Below are positions 36,011-46,145 of a DNA stretch of 64,000 nucleotides, piece by piece. Every line of letters starts with the position of its first letter. Within the stretch, counting starts at the first letter, position 1. The notes beneath the pieces are model-generated. The model was not told where the DNA came from and did not search any database. It worked only from the letters and a program-made list of their open reading frames with translations. Origin of the DNA: Palsa-504 sp963744575. GTDB taxonomy: Bacteria > Actinomycetota > Actinomycetes > Streptosporangiales > Streptosporangiaceae. Made by a program: the position numbers and the translations under genes. The DNA is taken from NCBI GenBank assembly GCA_963744575.1, contig CAVUUF010000005.1, positions 1-64,000 of the forward strand. Reading direction: 5' to 3'.

Positions 36011-36805
36011 ATGGGGACGCCGGGGCGGGAGGACGCCGGGCCAGTTCAGTCGGTGGACCGGGCGGTGGCCATCCTGGAGATCCTGGCCCGGGACGGGGAG
36101 GCCGGGGTCATCGAGGTGGCGCGCGAGCTCGGCGTGCACAAGTCAACCGCATCCCGGCTGCTCGCCGCGCTGGACCGGCGGGAGCTCGTGACCCAGGACA
36201 CGGCGCGGGGCAAGTTCCGGCTCGGGACCGGCATCGTTCGGCTGGCCGGGGCGGCCGGCCGAACGCTCGACGTAGTCCAGGAAAGCCGGCCGGTCGGCCG
36301 GGCGCTGGCCCGGGAGGTAGGCGAGACCGTCAACCTGGTCATCCTGTCCGGCCGCGACGCGCTCTACCTGGATCAGGCGGCCGGGCCGGCGGCGCTGTCC
36401 CCGCACAACTGGGCCGGGAAGCGCATCCCGCTGCACGCGACCTCGGACGGCAAGGTCCTGCTGGCCTACCTGCCCGAGGCCGAGCTGGCCGAATGCCTGG
36501 CGCCGCCGCTGGCCCGCTTCACCGATCGGACGATCACCACTCTTGACGAGCTTTCCCCGGTCCTGGCCGAGGTGCGGCGGCGTGGTTTCGCGACCGCGGT
36601 GGACGAGCTCGAGGCCGGGCTGACCGCGATCGCGGCGCCGGTCCGCAACGCCGAGGGACACGTGGCCGCCTCGATCAGCGCATCCGGTCCGAGCTTCCGC
36701 ATCCCGGCCGACCGGATCGGCCAGGTGGCAGAATCCGTCCGCCGCGCCGCCGCCGAGGTATCCCGCCGCCTCGGGTGGACAGGCTCTGAAGATGTTCTTG
36801 CGTGA
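36011..36805 (+). CDS. IclR family regulator 3 (paralog of IclR 2)
   Basis: A 264-residue IclR protein nearly superimposable on IclR 2: GREDAGPVQSVDRAVAILEI, the HTH HKSTASRLLAALDRREL, YLDQAAGPAALSPHNWAG and LHATSDGKVLLAYLPEAE are shared. ATG 36011 (or GTG 36008) is chosen by alignment with IclR 2; the frame is open upstream to 35687 without similarity. It is divergent from the purU relic and fhs and probably binds the GTTGC-N7-GCAAC sites. Confidence 0.88.
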   Translation: MGTPGREDAGPVQSVDRAVAILEILARDGEAGVIEVARELGVHKSTASRLLAALDRRELVTQDTARGKFRLGTGIVRLAGAAGRTLDVVQESRPVGRALAREVGETVNLVILSGRDALYLDQAAGPAALSPHNWAGKRIPLHATSDGKVLLAYLPEAELAECLAPPLARFTDRTITTLDELSPVLAEVRRRGFATAVDELEAGLTAIAAPVRNAEGHVAASISASGPSFRIPADRIGQVAESVRRAAAEVSRRLGWTGSEDVLA

Positions 36806-37149
36806 ATTCACACACAAGAACAATGCCGTAAACAACAACCCTGGTCGACGACCGCGAAGCGAACGAGCAAGCGTGCCGAGCTCGGCTAGCCCCTCGGCCG
36901 AGAGCGGCGCGCCACCGGCGGCTCACCCCGGTCGGAACGGTTTTCCCTCCGGACCCGACTTGCCCACTCGCCTTTCCCATGCGTCTCCTCCCAGAAATTT
37001 CCTCCGGTTACTCGCGCGAACCAGTCACAGATGAGCCTGCCCGCGCATCGGTGATCGCCTGTGCCATGAACCGTCCGGCCAGTTCGTAACGCCGCCCTGG
37101 CAGCGTGATGGTGAGCTCTTGCGCGATCCAGCGGAAGCAGACGAGCCTG
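36806..37149. other. Intergenic region, no gene supported
   Basis: About 340 bases between iclR3 and the cheB relic. AT content is higher just after iclR3. No RNA, repeat or convincing ORF is seen. Confidence 0.4.
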
Positions 37150-37574
37150 CCGGTACGTACCGGGACGCCGGCACTGGCCGCATGGGGTCCTGGTGTCACC
37201 GTGATTCCCGGCGGGACATCGGCCACCATCACCGGCGGCCGCCAGCTTTCCCTACAGCCCGCCACCCCTGCAGCCCGCCACCGGCAGCGACCCGGGCGGG
37301 GACGCGCTGCTGGCCAGCGCCGCCGCGGCCGCGCCGCCCGGCCATCGCCGTCATCTTGTCCGGCATGCTGCACGACGGTACGCGGAACGGCGCGTGTCCT
37401 GGTCCAGGACCCGCCACCGCCCGCGCCGCCAGCATGTCCTTCAGCGCCATCGCTACCGGCTGCGTCGAATTCGTGCTGCCGCCGCACCGGCTCGCCGCCG
37501 CCCTCGTCGCGCTGACCATGGCGTCCGCGGCGCCAGCCTGCTCGCTGTCCCCGCCCAGCACTGGGCCGGCCTGA
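37150..37574 (+). pseudogene. CheB-type protein-glutamate methylesterase, C-terminal remnant
   Basis: Two frames together give GVTVIPGGTSATITGGRQLS, then AVILSGMLHDGTR, RVLVQDP, MSFSAIATGCVEFVLPPHRLAAALV, matching the C-terminal part of CheB catalytic domains (GMLxDGTxG region). The catalytic Ser region and any receiver domain are absent, and at least two frame changes occur. A relic. Confidence 0.6.
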
Positions 37575-37676
37575 GAACGAACTGAACCGCGACCCTCGTG
37601 CGAGCGTCTACGGGTCCTGGTCGCGGGACTGTGCGTCCGTGAAGGCCTGCCCCGGTCGGCTAGCTGACGAAGCGTC

Positions 37677-37716
37677 GTTTCATCCAGTGGGCAGGCCGTT
37701 TCACCTGGTGGGCAGT
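37677..37716. promoter_or_regulatory. Imperfect 19-bp direct repeats upstream of the permease
   Basis: gtttcatccagtgggcagg (37677-37695) and gtttcacctggtgggcagt (37698-37716) agree at 15 of 19 positions with a start-to-start spacing of 21, two helical turns. This could be a regulator site for the APC permease. Inferred only. Confidence 0.35.
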
Positions 37717-37807
37717 GTGGTTCAGCGGCTTCACCTGCGCTGATGTTCTGCTCATAATGGATGAATCGCGGGTGGCCGCGGCGGCCCTCGCGGAGGAGGG
37801 CGGACCC

Positions 37808-39361
37808 ATGGCCATGCCGAGCACGGATACTGACGAACTGGCCAAGTTCGGTTACAAGCAGGAGCTGGACCGCTCGCTCGGCCTGTTCTCCTCGTTCGCC
37901 GCGGGGTTCAGCTACATCTCGATCATGACCGGGGTGTTCGAGCTGTTCTTCTTCGGCTACCTCTCCGGCGGGCCGGCGTTCATCTGGACCTGGCCCGCGG
38001 TGTTCGTCGGCCAGTTCCTGGTGGCGCTCTGCTTCGCCGAGATGGCCGGGCAGTACCCGCTGGCCGGCTCGGTCTACCAGTGGTCCAAGCAGATCGCCAG
38101 GCCGTTCACCTCCTTTTTCGGCGGCTGGATCCTGAGCGTGGGGGCGGTGGTCACGCTGGCCGCGGTGGCGGTCGCCTACCAGGTCGTCGCGCCGCAGATC
38201 TGGTCGGGGTTCGAGATCATCGGCGGCAAGTCAGACATCGGCCAGGTGGCCACGCCGGGCGGCGCCAAGAACGCGCTGCTGCTGGCCGCGGCCCTGGTGG
38301 TGTTCACCACCATCATCAACATGGTCGGGGTCAAGACCATGGCCCGGATCAACAACTTCGGCGTGGCCGCCGAACTGGTCGGCGTCACGCTGCTGATCAT
38401 CCTGCTGGCCGCGCACATCCGCCGCAGCCCGGCCGTCATCTTCCAGACGTTCGGGACCGGGGCCACGTATCCGTGGGGTTACTTCGGCGCCTTCCTGGTG
38501 GCCGGGCTGATGAGCGCGTACGTGATGTACGGGTTCGACACGGCCGGGTCGCTGGCCGAGGAGACGCACGACCCGCGGAAGAACGCCCCGCCCGCGATCC
38601 TCCGCGCGCTGGCCGCGGCAGGCCTGGCCGGGCTGCTCGTCATCTTGTTCGCTGAGATGTCCGTGCCGGACATCCACGCCAAGGAGCTCGGCACCAACGG
38701 GCTGCCGTACCTGGTCAAGGCGACGCTCGGCAGCACGATCGGCGACTTGTTCCTGATTATCTCGCTGATCGCGATCACCGTGTGCAGCCTGGCCGTGCAC
38801 GCCGGCGGGATCCGGATGATCTTCACCATGGGCCGGGACAACCGGCTGCCGTACGCCTCGGCCATCGCCAAGGTGCACGGCAAGTCCAAGACGCCGCTGG
38901 TCCCCTCGATCGTCATCGGCGTGCTCACCATCTTGCTGCTGGTGCTGAACGTCGGCAACCAGCGCGCGTTCTTCGTGCTCACCTCGGTCGCGATCATCAT
39001 GTTCTACCTCGCCTACCTGTGCGTCACCGGGCCGCTGCTGATCGCGCGGCTGCGCGGGAAGTGGCCCGCGGCCGAGCACGGCCCCTACTTCAACCTGGGC
39101 CGCTGGGGCCTGGTGGTGAACCTGCTAGCCGTGATCTTCCAGATCGTCGTCCTGGTCAACCTGGCCTGGCCGCGGCCGGCGGTCTACGGCGCCGACCACT
39201 GGTACTTCCAGTGGGGCGCGTTCGTGTTCGTCGGCTTGCTCGGCGGCGTCGGCGTCATCTACTACCTGGCCAGGCTGCGCGGCCGCCCCGCGGCGGCGCT
39301 GGCCGAGCACCGGGCCGGTCCTGCGCCCGCCGCGGCCGGCGCGGCCGCCGAGCAAGCCTGA
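37808..39361 (+). CDS. APC superfamily amino acid/amine permease
   Basis: A 517-residue, about 12-helix transporter. ATG 37808 is chosen for the strong GGAGGAGGG seven bases upstream; ATG 37757 is in frame too. The N-terminal pattern (DELAKFGYKQELDRSLGLFSSFAAGFSYISIMTG) and GFDTAGSLAEETHDPRKNAP near residue 240 are typical of the amino acid-polyamine-choline family, group of GABA/choline-type permeases. The tail is Ala/Pro-rich. It probably imports a nitrogenous substrate such as choline or ethanolamine for this cluster; substrate not provable here. Frame intact. Confidence 0.85.
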   Translation: MAMPSTDTDELAKFGYKQELDRSLGLFSSFAAGFSYISIMTGVFELFFFGYLSGGPAFIWTWPAVFVGQFLVALCFAEMAGQYPLAGSVYQWSKQIARPFTSFFGGWILSVGAVVTLAAVAVAYQVVAPQIWSGFEIIGGKSDIGQVATPGGAKNALLLAAALVVFTTIINMVGVKTMARINNFGVAAELVGVTLLIILLAAHIRRSPAVIFQTFGTGATYPWGYFGAFLVAGLMSAYVMYGFDTAGSLAEETHDPRKNAPPAILRALAAAGLAGLLVILFAEMSVPDIHAKELGTNGLPYLVKATLGSTIGDLFLIISLIAITVCSLAVHAGGIRMIFTMGRDNRLPYASAIAKVHGKSKTPLVPSIVIGVLTILLLVLNVGNQRAFFVLTSVAIIMFYLAYLCVTGPLLIARLRGKWPAAEHGPYFNLGRWGLVVNLLAVIFQIVVLVNLAWPRPAVYGADHWYFQWGAFVFVGLLGGVGVIYYLARLRGRPAAALAEHRAGPAPAAAGAAAEQA

Positions 39362-39506
39362 AACCCGGCCCCGGGGAAGCGCCGGAGAGTCGCGGCCGGA
39401 AGCTGCGCGCGAAGACCGGCGAGCGCGAGCGCTGGTAGGAGCTGCGCGGCGAAGTTGCGCTGTGAGATCGCGACCCTCTTCTCGCACCGCGCCCCGCAGC
39501 GCATCA

Positions 39507-40970
39507 TCAGCGCCTGGCGTGAGGTGTCAGCACGACGGTCTGCAGCTCGGTGAACGACTGCATCACGTGCGAGCCTCCCACCCGGCCGATGCCGCTGTCG
39601 GTCCCGGCGCGGCCGCCAAACGGCAGGTGCGCTTCCCAGTAGTTGCTCGACTCGTTGATGTTCACCCAGCCGGCGTGGACCCGGTCGGCGAACTCGAGCC
39701 CGTTAGCCAGGTCCGCGGTGAAGATTGCGGCCAGCAGCCCGTAAGGGGAGGCGTTGGTCAGCGAGATCGCGTGCTCGAGCGAGTCGACCGCGACCACCGG
39801 CGCGACCGGGCCGAACGTCTCCTCGACGGCGACCCGGGCGTCGGCCGGCACGCCGGAGAGCACCGTCGGCTGCCAGTACAGTGAGGTGGCGAAGCCGGCC
39901 GCTCGCGAGCCTCCGCTGACGACGCGTGCACCACGCTGCACCGCGTCGGCGACGTGCTCGTCCATCTTCTGGGCGACCGGCTCGTTGTTGAGCGGGCCCA
40001 TCGTCGTGGTGTCGTCGAAGGGGTCGCCGAGCAGGATCTGCTCGGTCACCCGCCGCGCCAGCAGCGCAACGAACTCATCCTGCACAGCGCGGTGGACCAG
40101 CAGGCGCTCCCCGGCCGTGCAGCTCTGGCCGGCGCACAGGTAACAGGCCGTCAGCGCCGCCCCGGCGGCCGCGTCGAGGTCCGCGTCGTCGAGCACGACG
40201 AGCGGCCCGTTGCCGCCCATCTCGAGCAGCGTCGCCTTGCCCGCGGCGGCCGCTGCTACCATCCGCCCCGTCGCGGTGGAGCCGATGAACGCTACGCCGT
40301 CCGTCCCGGGGTTGCGTGCGATCTCGTCGCCGACCACCGGGCCGGGACCGCTGACGAGGTTGAACACGCCCGGCGGCAGGTCGGCGTCGGCGATGCAGCG
40401 GGCGAGCTCCACGGCGCAGATGGCCGTCGAGGGCGCGGGCGTCCAGACCACCGCGTTGCCGCAGGCGAGCGCGGGCGCCAGCAGTTCGGCCGGCATGGTG
40501 TAGGGCCAGTTCCAGGGGCTGATCACGCCGACCACGCCGCGCGGGCGGCGCACCAGCAGCACGCGCTTGCCCGGCGAGACCGAGTTGGGCAGTTCGCCGC
40601 CGAGGCGCTTGGCGTCCTCGGCGGCGATCCGCCAGTACTCGACCAGCTCGTCGACCTCGCCGAACGCCTCCGCGCGCAGCGGCTTGCCCTGATCGAGCGT
40701 CAGCGTGCGGGCCAGCTGCTCGCGGCGCGACTCGATCAGATCGCCGACCGCGTGCATCTTCGCGGCGCGCTCGAAGGCGGTCAGCCGGGCCCAGCCGTCT
40801 GCGGCGGCGCGGGCCGCGGCGATCGCCCGGCGGGCGTCGTTGCGATCCCCCTGCGGGACGGTTCCGATCAGCTCGCCGGTCGCCGGGCTGGTGGCGTCGA
40901 ACGTCTCGCCGCTGGCGCTGGGCTGCCAGCTTCCGCCCACGAACATCTGGTGCATGGTGCCTGTCGCCAT
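39507..40970 (-). CDS. NAD-dependent aldehyde dehydrogenase (candidate betaine aldehyde dehydrogenase)
   Basis: A 487-residue ALDH. ATG 40970 begins MATGTMHQMFVGGSWQ; the longer open frame upstream has no similarity. Motifs: SPWNWPYTMPAELLAPALACGNAVVWTP (residues 150-178), the catalytic Glu in LLEMGGNGPLVVLDD and the catalytic Cys in AGQSCTAGERLLV near residue 285, then VEETFGPVAPV. It is divergent from the choline-dehydrogenase-like GMC gene, supporting a choline to betaine aldehyde to betaine route; the ALDH family alone does not fix the substrate. Confidence 0.88.
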   Translation of the reverse strand: MATGTMHQMFVGGSWQPSASGETFDATSPATGELIGTVPQGDRNDARRAIAAARAAADGWARLTAFERAAKMHAVGDLIESRREQLARTLTLDQGKPLRAEAFGEVDELVEYWRIAAEDAKRLGGELPNSVSPGKRVLLVRRPRGVVGVISPWNWPYTMPAELLAPALACGNAVVWTPAPSTAICAVELARCIADADLPPGVFNLVSGPGPVVGDEIARNPGTDGVAFIGSTATGRMVAAAAAGKATLLEMGGNGPLVVLDDADLDAAAGAALTACYLCAGQSCTAGERLLVHRAVQDEFVALLARRVTEQILLGDPFDDTTTMGPLNNEPVAQKMDEHVADAVQRGARVVSGGSRAAGFATSLYWQPTVLSGVPADARVAVEETFGPVAPVVAVDSLEHAISLTNASPYGLLAAIFTADLANGLEFADRVHAGWVNINESSNYWEAHLPFGGRAGTDSGIGRVGGSHVMQSFTELQTVVLTPHARR

Positions 40971-41158
40971 CGCTTCGCCTCGGCCCGGTCGCGTTGACAC
41001 GGTCATACAGCTGATATATAAAGCCCCCATCAGGCCCGGGTCAATGGGTTCACCCAAACGGGGCGGCACGTCGGGGGCGCGGACTTGACCCTGGTCTTCG
41101 CCGGCCGTCCGCGCCGTCGCCGCCGTCGCTGCCGTCGCCGACGATGGGAGATGGCGCC
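40971..41158. promoter_or_regulatory. Divergent aldh/GMC promoter region
   Basis: The 188-bp gap includes an AT-rich stretch, CTGATATATAAAGC (41009-41022), unusual in this GC background and probably holding a -10. No GTTGC-N7-GCAAC or TGTTCC-N8-GGAACA site occurs here, so another regulator may be used. Confidence 0.4.
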
Positions 41159-42775
41159 ATGATCGACGCAGGCGAGTTCGACTATGTGATCGCGGGTGGC
41201 GGGACGGCGGGATGCGTCGTCGCCGCGCGCCTGACGGAGGATCCCGGGGTGACGGTGTGCCTGGTCGAGGCCGGTCCCTCGGACGCCGACGACCCCCACG
41301 TCCTCCGCCTCGAGGACTGGATGTACCTACTCGACTCCGGCTACGACTGGGATTACCTGATCGAGCCCCAGGAGAAGGGCAACAGCTTCCTGCGCCACGC
41401 CCGCGGCAAGGTGCTCGGCGGCTGCTCCTCGCACAACTCCTGCATCGCGTTCTGGACGCCGAAGGAAGACCTCGACGAGTGGGCCGCAATGGGGTGCGCG
41501 GGCTGGAGCTCGGCGGAGTGCTGGCCGCTGATCAAGCGGCTGGAGACCAACGACGGGCCCGGCGATCACCACGGGCGCGGCGGTCCGGTCAACATCCGCA
41601 CGGTCCCGCCCGAGGATCCCTGCGGCGTCGCATTGCTCCAGGCGGCGGCGCAGGCGGGTCTCCCGACGACCCGCTTCAACGAGGGCTACACGGTGACCAA
41701 CGGGGCCGGCTGGTTCCAGATCAACTCCGCGCCTGACAACACCCGGATGTCCTCCTCGCACGCGTACCTGCACCCGATCATCGGCACCCGGCCGAACCTG
41801 GAGATCCGGACCGGCTGCTGGGCCAAGCGGGTGGCGATCGAAGCCGGGCGCGCTGCCGCGGTCGAGTACCTGACCCCGGACCTGCTCACGCACGCCTCGG
41901 CGAGGGCCCGGCGCGAGGTCATCCTCAGCGCCGGCGCGATCGACACGCCCAAGCTGCTGATGCTGTCCGGCGTCGGACCCGGCAACCACCTCCAGGAATT
42001 CGGCATCGAGACGATCGCCGACTCCCCCGGAGTCGGCGCGAACCTTGACGACCACGTTGAGGGGATCGTCCAGTGGGACGCCAGGCGGCCGATGATCCGC
42101 CACTCGACGCAATGGTGGGAGATCGGCCTGATGTCCACCTCCGAGCCAGGGCTCGACCGGCCCGACCTGATGATGCACTACGGCTCCGTCCCGTTCGACA
42201 TGAACACCGCGCGCTGGGGCTACCCGACGACCGAGAACGGGTTCTGCCTGACGCCGAACGTGTGCCGCGGCCGCTCCCGCGGAACGGTGCGACTGCGCTC
42301 GCGCGACTTCCGCGATCGCGCCCGCGTCGACCCCCGCTACTTCACCGACCCCGAGGGGCACGACGAGCGCGTCATGGCGTTCGGGATGCGGCTGGCGAGG
42401 AAGATCGTCTCGCAGCCGGCGATGGCTGACTGGGCCGGAGCCGAGCTGGCGCCCGGACCCGGCGCGCAGACCGACGACGAGCTGATCGACTACATGCACA
42501 AGACCCACAACACGGTCTACCACCCGGCGTGCAGCGCGCACATGGGGCCGGACTCCGATCCGCTCGCGGTCGTCGACCCGCGCCTGCGCGTCCGCGGCGT
42601 CCGTGCCCTGCGGATCGCAGACGGATCGATCCTCCCGTTCCTGCCGGCGATCAACCCGAACATCACCACGATGATGATCGGCGAGAAGTGCGCCGACATG
42701 CTCAAGGAGGACGCGAGGGGCGGCGCGCAGGCAGAAACACCGCCAGCGGCGGTCAGGGCGCAGCCGAGCGCTTGA
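41159..42775 (+). CDS. GMC family oxidoreductase (choline dehydrogenase-like)
   Basis: A 538-residue FAD enzyme. ATG 41159 follows GGGAGA. FAD-binding DYVIAGGGTAGCVVAARL (residues 6-23), GMC signature RGKVLGGCSSHNSCIAFW near residue 83, second signature AGAIDTPKLLMLSGVGPG near 260, catalytic region PACSAHMGPDSDP near 460 and NPNITTMMIGEKCADM at the end. With the divergent ALDH it could oxidise choline to betaine; other alcohols are possible for this family. Frame intact. Confidence 0.88.
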   Translation: MIDAGEFDYVIAGGGTAGCVVAARLTEDPGVTVCLVEAGPSDADDPHVLRLEDWMYLLDSGYDWDYLIEPQEKGNSFLRHARGKVLGGCSSHNSCIAFWTPKEDLDEWAAMGCAGWSSAECWPLIKRLETNDGPGDHHGRGGPVNIRTVPPEDPCGVALLQAAAQAGLPTTRFNEGYTVTNGAGWFQINSAPDNTRMSSSHAYLHPIIGTRPNLEIRTGCWAKRVAIEAGRAAAVEYLTPDLLTHASARARREVILSAGAIDTPKLLMLSGVGPGNHLQEFGIETIADSPGVGANLDDHVEGIVQWDARRPMIRHSTQWWEIGLMSTSEPGLDRPDLMMHYGSVPFDMNTARWGYPTTENGFCLTPNVCRGRSRGTVRLRSRDFRDRARVDPRYFTDPEGHDERVMAFGMRLARKIVSQPAMADWAGAELAPGPGAQTDDELIDYMHKTHNTVYHPACSAHMGPDSDPLAVVDPRLRVRGVRALRIADGSILPFLPAINPNITTMMIGEKCADMLKEDARGGAQAETPPAAVRAQPSA

Positions 42776-42806
42776 GGACAGCGCAGGCGGGGCTGGGCCG
42801 CGTGTA

Positions 42807-44560
42807 ATGGAGGACGTCGCCGGCTTCCTCGGCTCGCATCCGCCCTTCGATGGGGTGGGGGCGGAGGAGCTGGCGCGCGTCGCGGCCGTGACCGAGATCG
42901 AGGCGTTCCCCGGGGGGAAGACGATCTTCCTCCAAGGCACCGGGCCGACCGGGTATCTCCGCGTAGTCCGCAGTGGCTCGGTCGAGATCATCCATGATGG
43001 GCAGGTGCTGGATCTCCTCGGGCCTGGCGAGCTGTTCGGGCACACCTCGATGCTGTCCGGGCTGCCGACCGGCTTCCAGGCGCGCACCGCCGGGGGACAC
43101 GCTCTGCTATCGCATTCCCGCCGACGTCATCGGCCCGCTCCTGGTGCGACCGCACTTCCTCCAGTTCATTGCCCGCTCGATCGCCGGCGCCCCGGCCGGA
43201 GCCGGGCCGGAGCAAGCGCCGCCGGGCAACCCGGTCCAGCGCCGTGTCGCGACGCTGATCCGCACTCCGCCGCTGCTGTGCCGCGCTGATGAGCCGATCC
43301 GCGAGGCGGCAAGGCAAATGACGGCCCAGGGAGCGAGCGCGGTCCTGGTACGATCCGGCGAGACGCTCGGCATCGTGACCGACCGTGACCTGCGCTCGCA
43401 CGTGGTCGCCGCGGGGGTCAGCCCCGGTGCTCCCGTCTCCGCCATCATGACCGCGCCGGTCTACACGGTCCGCGCCGACAGCCTTGGCGGCGATGTCCTG
43501 CTGGACATGCTCGACCGCGGCGTGCATCACGTTCCCGTCCTGTCCGCGGCCGGCGAGGTCCTCGGCGTGGTCGACGGCGGCGACCTGGTCGCGGCGGAGG
43601 CGCGCAAGCCATTCCTGCTGCGCCGCGCCATCGACCTCGCCGCCGATGCCGCGGACCTGGCTTCCGCATCGGCCGGGCTGAGCCCGATGATCATCGCGCT
43701 GCATGACGCGCGGGTGGCTGCCGAGCACATCGCGGCCATCCGTTCTGTCGTCATGGACGCGCTCATCCGGCGGCTCGTCGAGCTTGCCGTCACGGACGCA
43801 GGCGATCCCCCGGCCCCGTTCACGTGGTTCGCGCTCGGCAGCCTGGCACGGCGGGAGGCCGTGCCGTCCTCCGACGTCGACAGCGCGCTCGCCTGGCAGG
43901 ACTCGGGCGCAGGCCCGGCGGTGGCCGCCTACATGACGCGGGTGGCCCGCGCGGTGGACGAGGGCCTGCGGGCCTGCGGGCTGCAGCCAGACCCGCACGG
44001 CGCGAGCGCGTCCAACCCGCTGTTCGCCCGGTCGCTGGCGTCCTGGCGTGCCGCCGCGCAGAGCCTCAGCGGGGACCCGGCACGAGAGCAGTCGCTCATC
44101 CTCGTCTCGGTGATCACCGACAGCCACCCGGTGTGGGGAAGCGGAGCGGGCGCCGGGGGCAGGAGTGCTGGCGCCTCGGTTGCCGACGCGCTGTGGCAGG
44201 CACGCAGCCATCCCGGCCTGCTGCGGCTGCTCGCCCGGTTCGCCCTCAAGTTCCGGCCCCCACCGGGTTCCTGCGCGATTTCGTGGTGGAGCATTCGGGC
44301 GAGCGCCGGGGACAGCTCGACATCAAGCATGGCGGGCTGATCCCGATCGTCAACCTCGCGCGCTGGGCCGCGATGGCCGCCGGCGCCGCAACTGGCTCGA
44401 CCGCGGAACGGCTGCGCGCGGCTGAGGCAGCCGGGACGCTGCAGAGCCCGGATGCGCGCACCCTGATCGAGGCGTTCGGCTTCATCTTCTCGCTGCGTCT
44501 TGATCATCGGGTGGAGCAGCTGCGGCGCGGCGAGGTGCCAAATACCGGCGAGCGATTGCC
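42807..44560 (+). pseudogene. cNMP-binding/CBS/DUF294 nucleotidyltransferase-like signal protein, broken
   Basis: Three reading frames in succession rebuild one protein: cyclic-nucleotide-binding domain (GGKTIFLQGTGPTGYLRVV), two CBS repeats (GASAVLVRSGETLGIVTDRDL; GVHHVPVLSAAGEVLGVVD), DUF294 (ALGSLARREAVPSSDVDSAL) and its C-terminal domain (GLIPIVNLARWAAM, GFIFSLRLDHRVEQLRRGE). Frame changes fall in a G-run near 43096 and a C-run near 44257. The last 30-40 residues are replaced just before the integrase gene. Homologs usually sit with solute symporters. Confidence 0.8.
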
Positions 44561-44587
44561 CAAGCGCTCGCTGCCGCCCTGCCCGCC

Positions 44588-45748
44588 ATGGTCAAGCCGA
44601 CGGCGGGAAAGCCGTCCGATCCGGATATCCGCCATGCGGTCCTGGGCTGGGGGTACAACACCAGGCTTCGGCGGGAAGCGCCTGCAGATGCTGAGGCCGT
44701 ACTTGCCTGGCTGTCGCGCAACACCCGGCCAGTGTCAGACCTGGACCACTCGGCCAATGCCCGCGCTCTGTTGGAGACGGCTGTCACTCGACTCGACGGC
44801 ACCCGCGCCGCCGCCACCTCGGCCAGGCGCCACCGCGCCGTCCTGTTCAACGCGCTGCAATACGCGGTCGAACTCGGATTGCTGGACGCAAACCCCGTGA
44901 AAGACTTGCGGTGGACCGCCCCGCGCGCCTCGCAGGCAATCGACCCTCGGCGCGTCATCAATCCCGACCAGGCCCGCGCCTTGCTGGCGGCGGTAGAAGC
45001 TCAGCAGCCATCCGGCCCGCGGCTAGTGGCGTTCTTCGGCGTCATGTACTACTGCGGTCTGCGACCCGAGGAGACGGTCATGCTCTGCACGGCTGACCTC
45101 CGCCTGCCCGCCGATGACGAATGGGGGGAGATGCACGTGACCGCCACCGCGCCGGACGCTGGCACGCGGTGGACGAACTCCGGCACTGAGCGAGACAGGC
45201 GCGGCCTGAAGCACCGGGGTGAGGGTGAAATCCGGACCGTGCCCATCCCACCACCCCAGGTCCGGCTGTTCCGAGCCCATCTGGACCAGTACGGCGCATC
45301 CCCGGACGGCCACGTGTTCCGCGGCGTAAAGGGCGGCCTGCTCGCGACGGTCACCTACCGCCGGGCTTGGGACCGGGCCCGGAAGGCCGCATTCGACACT
45401 GGGGAGTACATGTCCCCGCTGGCGCGCCGTCCCTACGACTTGCGCCACGCATGCTTGTCGACGTGGCTCAACGGGGGAGTGGCGCCGGCTCAGGTCGCCG
45501 AATGGGCGGGGCACAGCGTCGAGGTCTTGCTGCGCACCTACGTCCGCTGCCTCGACGGCCAGCACGACATTGCCAAGCGGAGGATCATGGAAGCCCTCGA
45601 TGACCCGGCACGCGATAACGGCCAGTTCCGCGCTACCCAGGCCGACAGGATAGGCAAGGCCACGAAGACTCGGTCGCGGACCGAGACCAGGAGGACAACG
45701 AGGATGGCGACGGCCAGCGGCCATCACCGTTACGCGCGCCTATCTTGA
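44588..45748 (+). CDS. Tyrosine site-specific integrase, probably N-terminally shortened
   Basis: A phage/ICE-type tyrosine recombinase of 386 residues. The core-binding region is visible (ARRHRAVLFNALQYAVELGLLDANPVKDLRW), then the catalytic domain with Arg in YYCGLRPEE, the RH box in RPYDLRHACLSTWLNGGV, GHS and the nucleophile Tyr in VLLRTYVRCLDG. Related actinobacterial integrases, as I recall them, carry an additional N-terminal arm; here the start abuts the broken DUF294 gene, so some N-terminus may be lost. It is the only integrase seen in the island, 7 kb from the right repeat. Confidence 0.88.
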   Translation: MVKPTAGKPSDPDIRHAVLGWGYNTRLRREAPADAEAVLAWLSRNTRPVSDLDHSANARALLETAVTRLDGTRAAATSARRHRAVLFNALQYAVELGLLDANPVKDLRWTAPRASQAIDPRRVINPDQARALLAAVEAQQPSGPRLVAFFGVMYYCGLRPEETVMLCTADLRLPADDEWGEMHVTATAPDAGTRWTNSGTERDRRGLKHRGEGEIRTVPIPPPQVRLFRAHLDQYGASPDGHVFRGVKGGLLATVTYRRAWDRARKAAFDTGEYMSPLARRPYDLRHACLSTWLNGGVAPAQVAEWAGHSVEVLLRTYVRCLDGQHDIAKRRIMEALDDPARDNGQFRATQADRIGKATKTRSRTETRRTTRMATASGHHRYARLS

Positions 45749-46145
45749 ACGCGGCCGAGATCATGCTATCCCGTGCGGCAGCGACAGGTTCGTGAGCATG
45801 CGCCCGATGAGAGCCCACCGCCCCCGACTCTTCGCGCTCGATCGGCTGTCACAGTGAGTGATCGCACTGCGCTGTCGCGGTCGGGCAAGGCGCGCGGATC
45901 GCCGACTCGGCGCGCCCAGCACTCATAACATGAGCGAGAGCCGGCCAGCACAGATCGCCCATCTTCTGCGGTCCGGCTTGAGGCTGTAGTCATTGAGGTC
46001 TGCCCGGCCAGGGGTTGCATGGTCTTCGTCGGAAGGCTGCCCGACCTGCAAAAGTCCAATTTGGACGGTGCTGGACTAGCCCGCGGTCGTGCTCGCTCGC
46101 GCTTGGTGGCGTTGCGCCTAACACGCGGGCCCTGCTCCGCAACGT
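45749..46145. other. Spacer after the integrase, no gene supported
   Basis: About 400 bases with no credible ORF. A short palindrome GTCCAA-T-TTGGAC lies at 46054-46066. No match to the tRNA-Thr repeat was noticed here, so an attP next to the integrase is not visible. Confidence 0.4.

Noticed and set aside
45749..46145. attP next to the integrase
   Set aside because: No stretch resembling the tRNA-Thr repeat was found there by eye.
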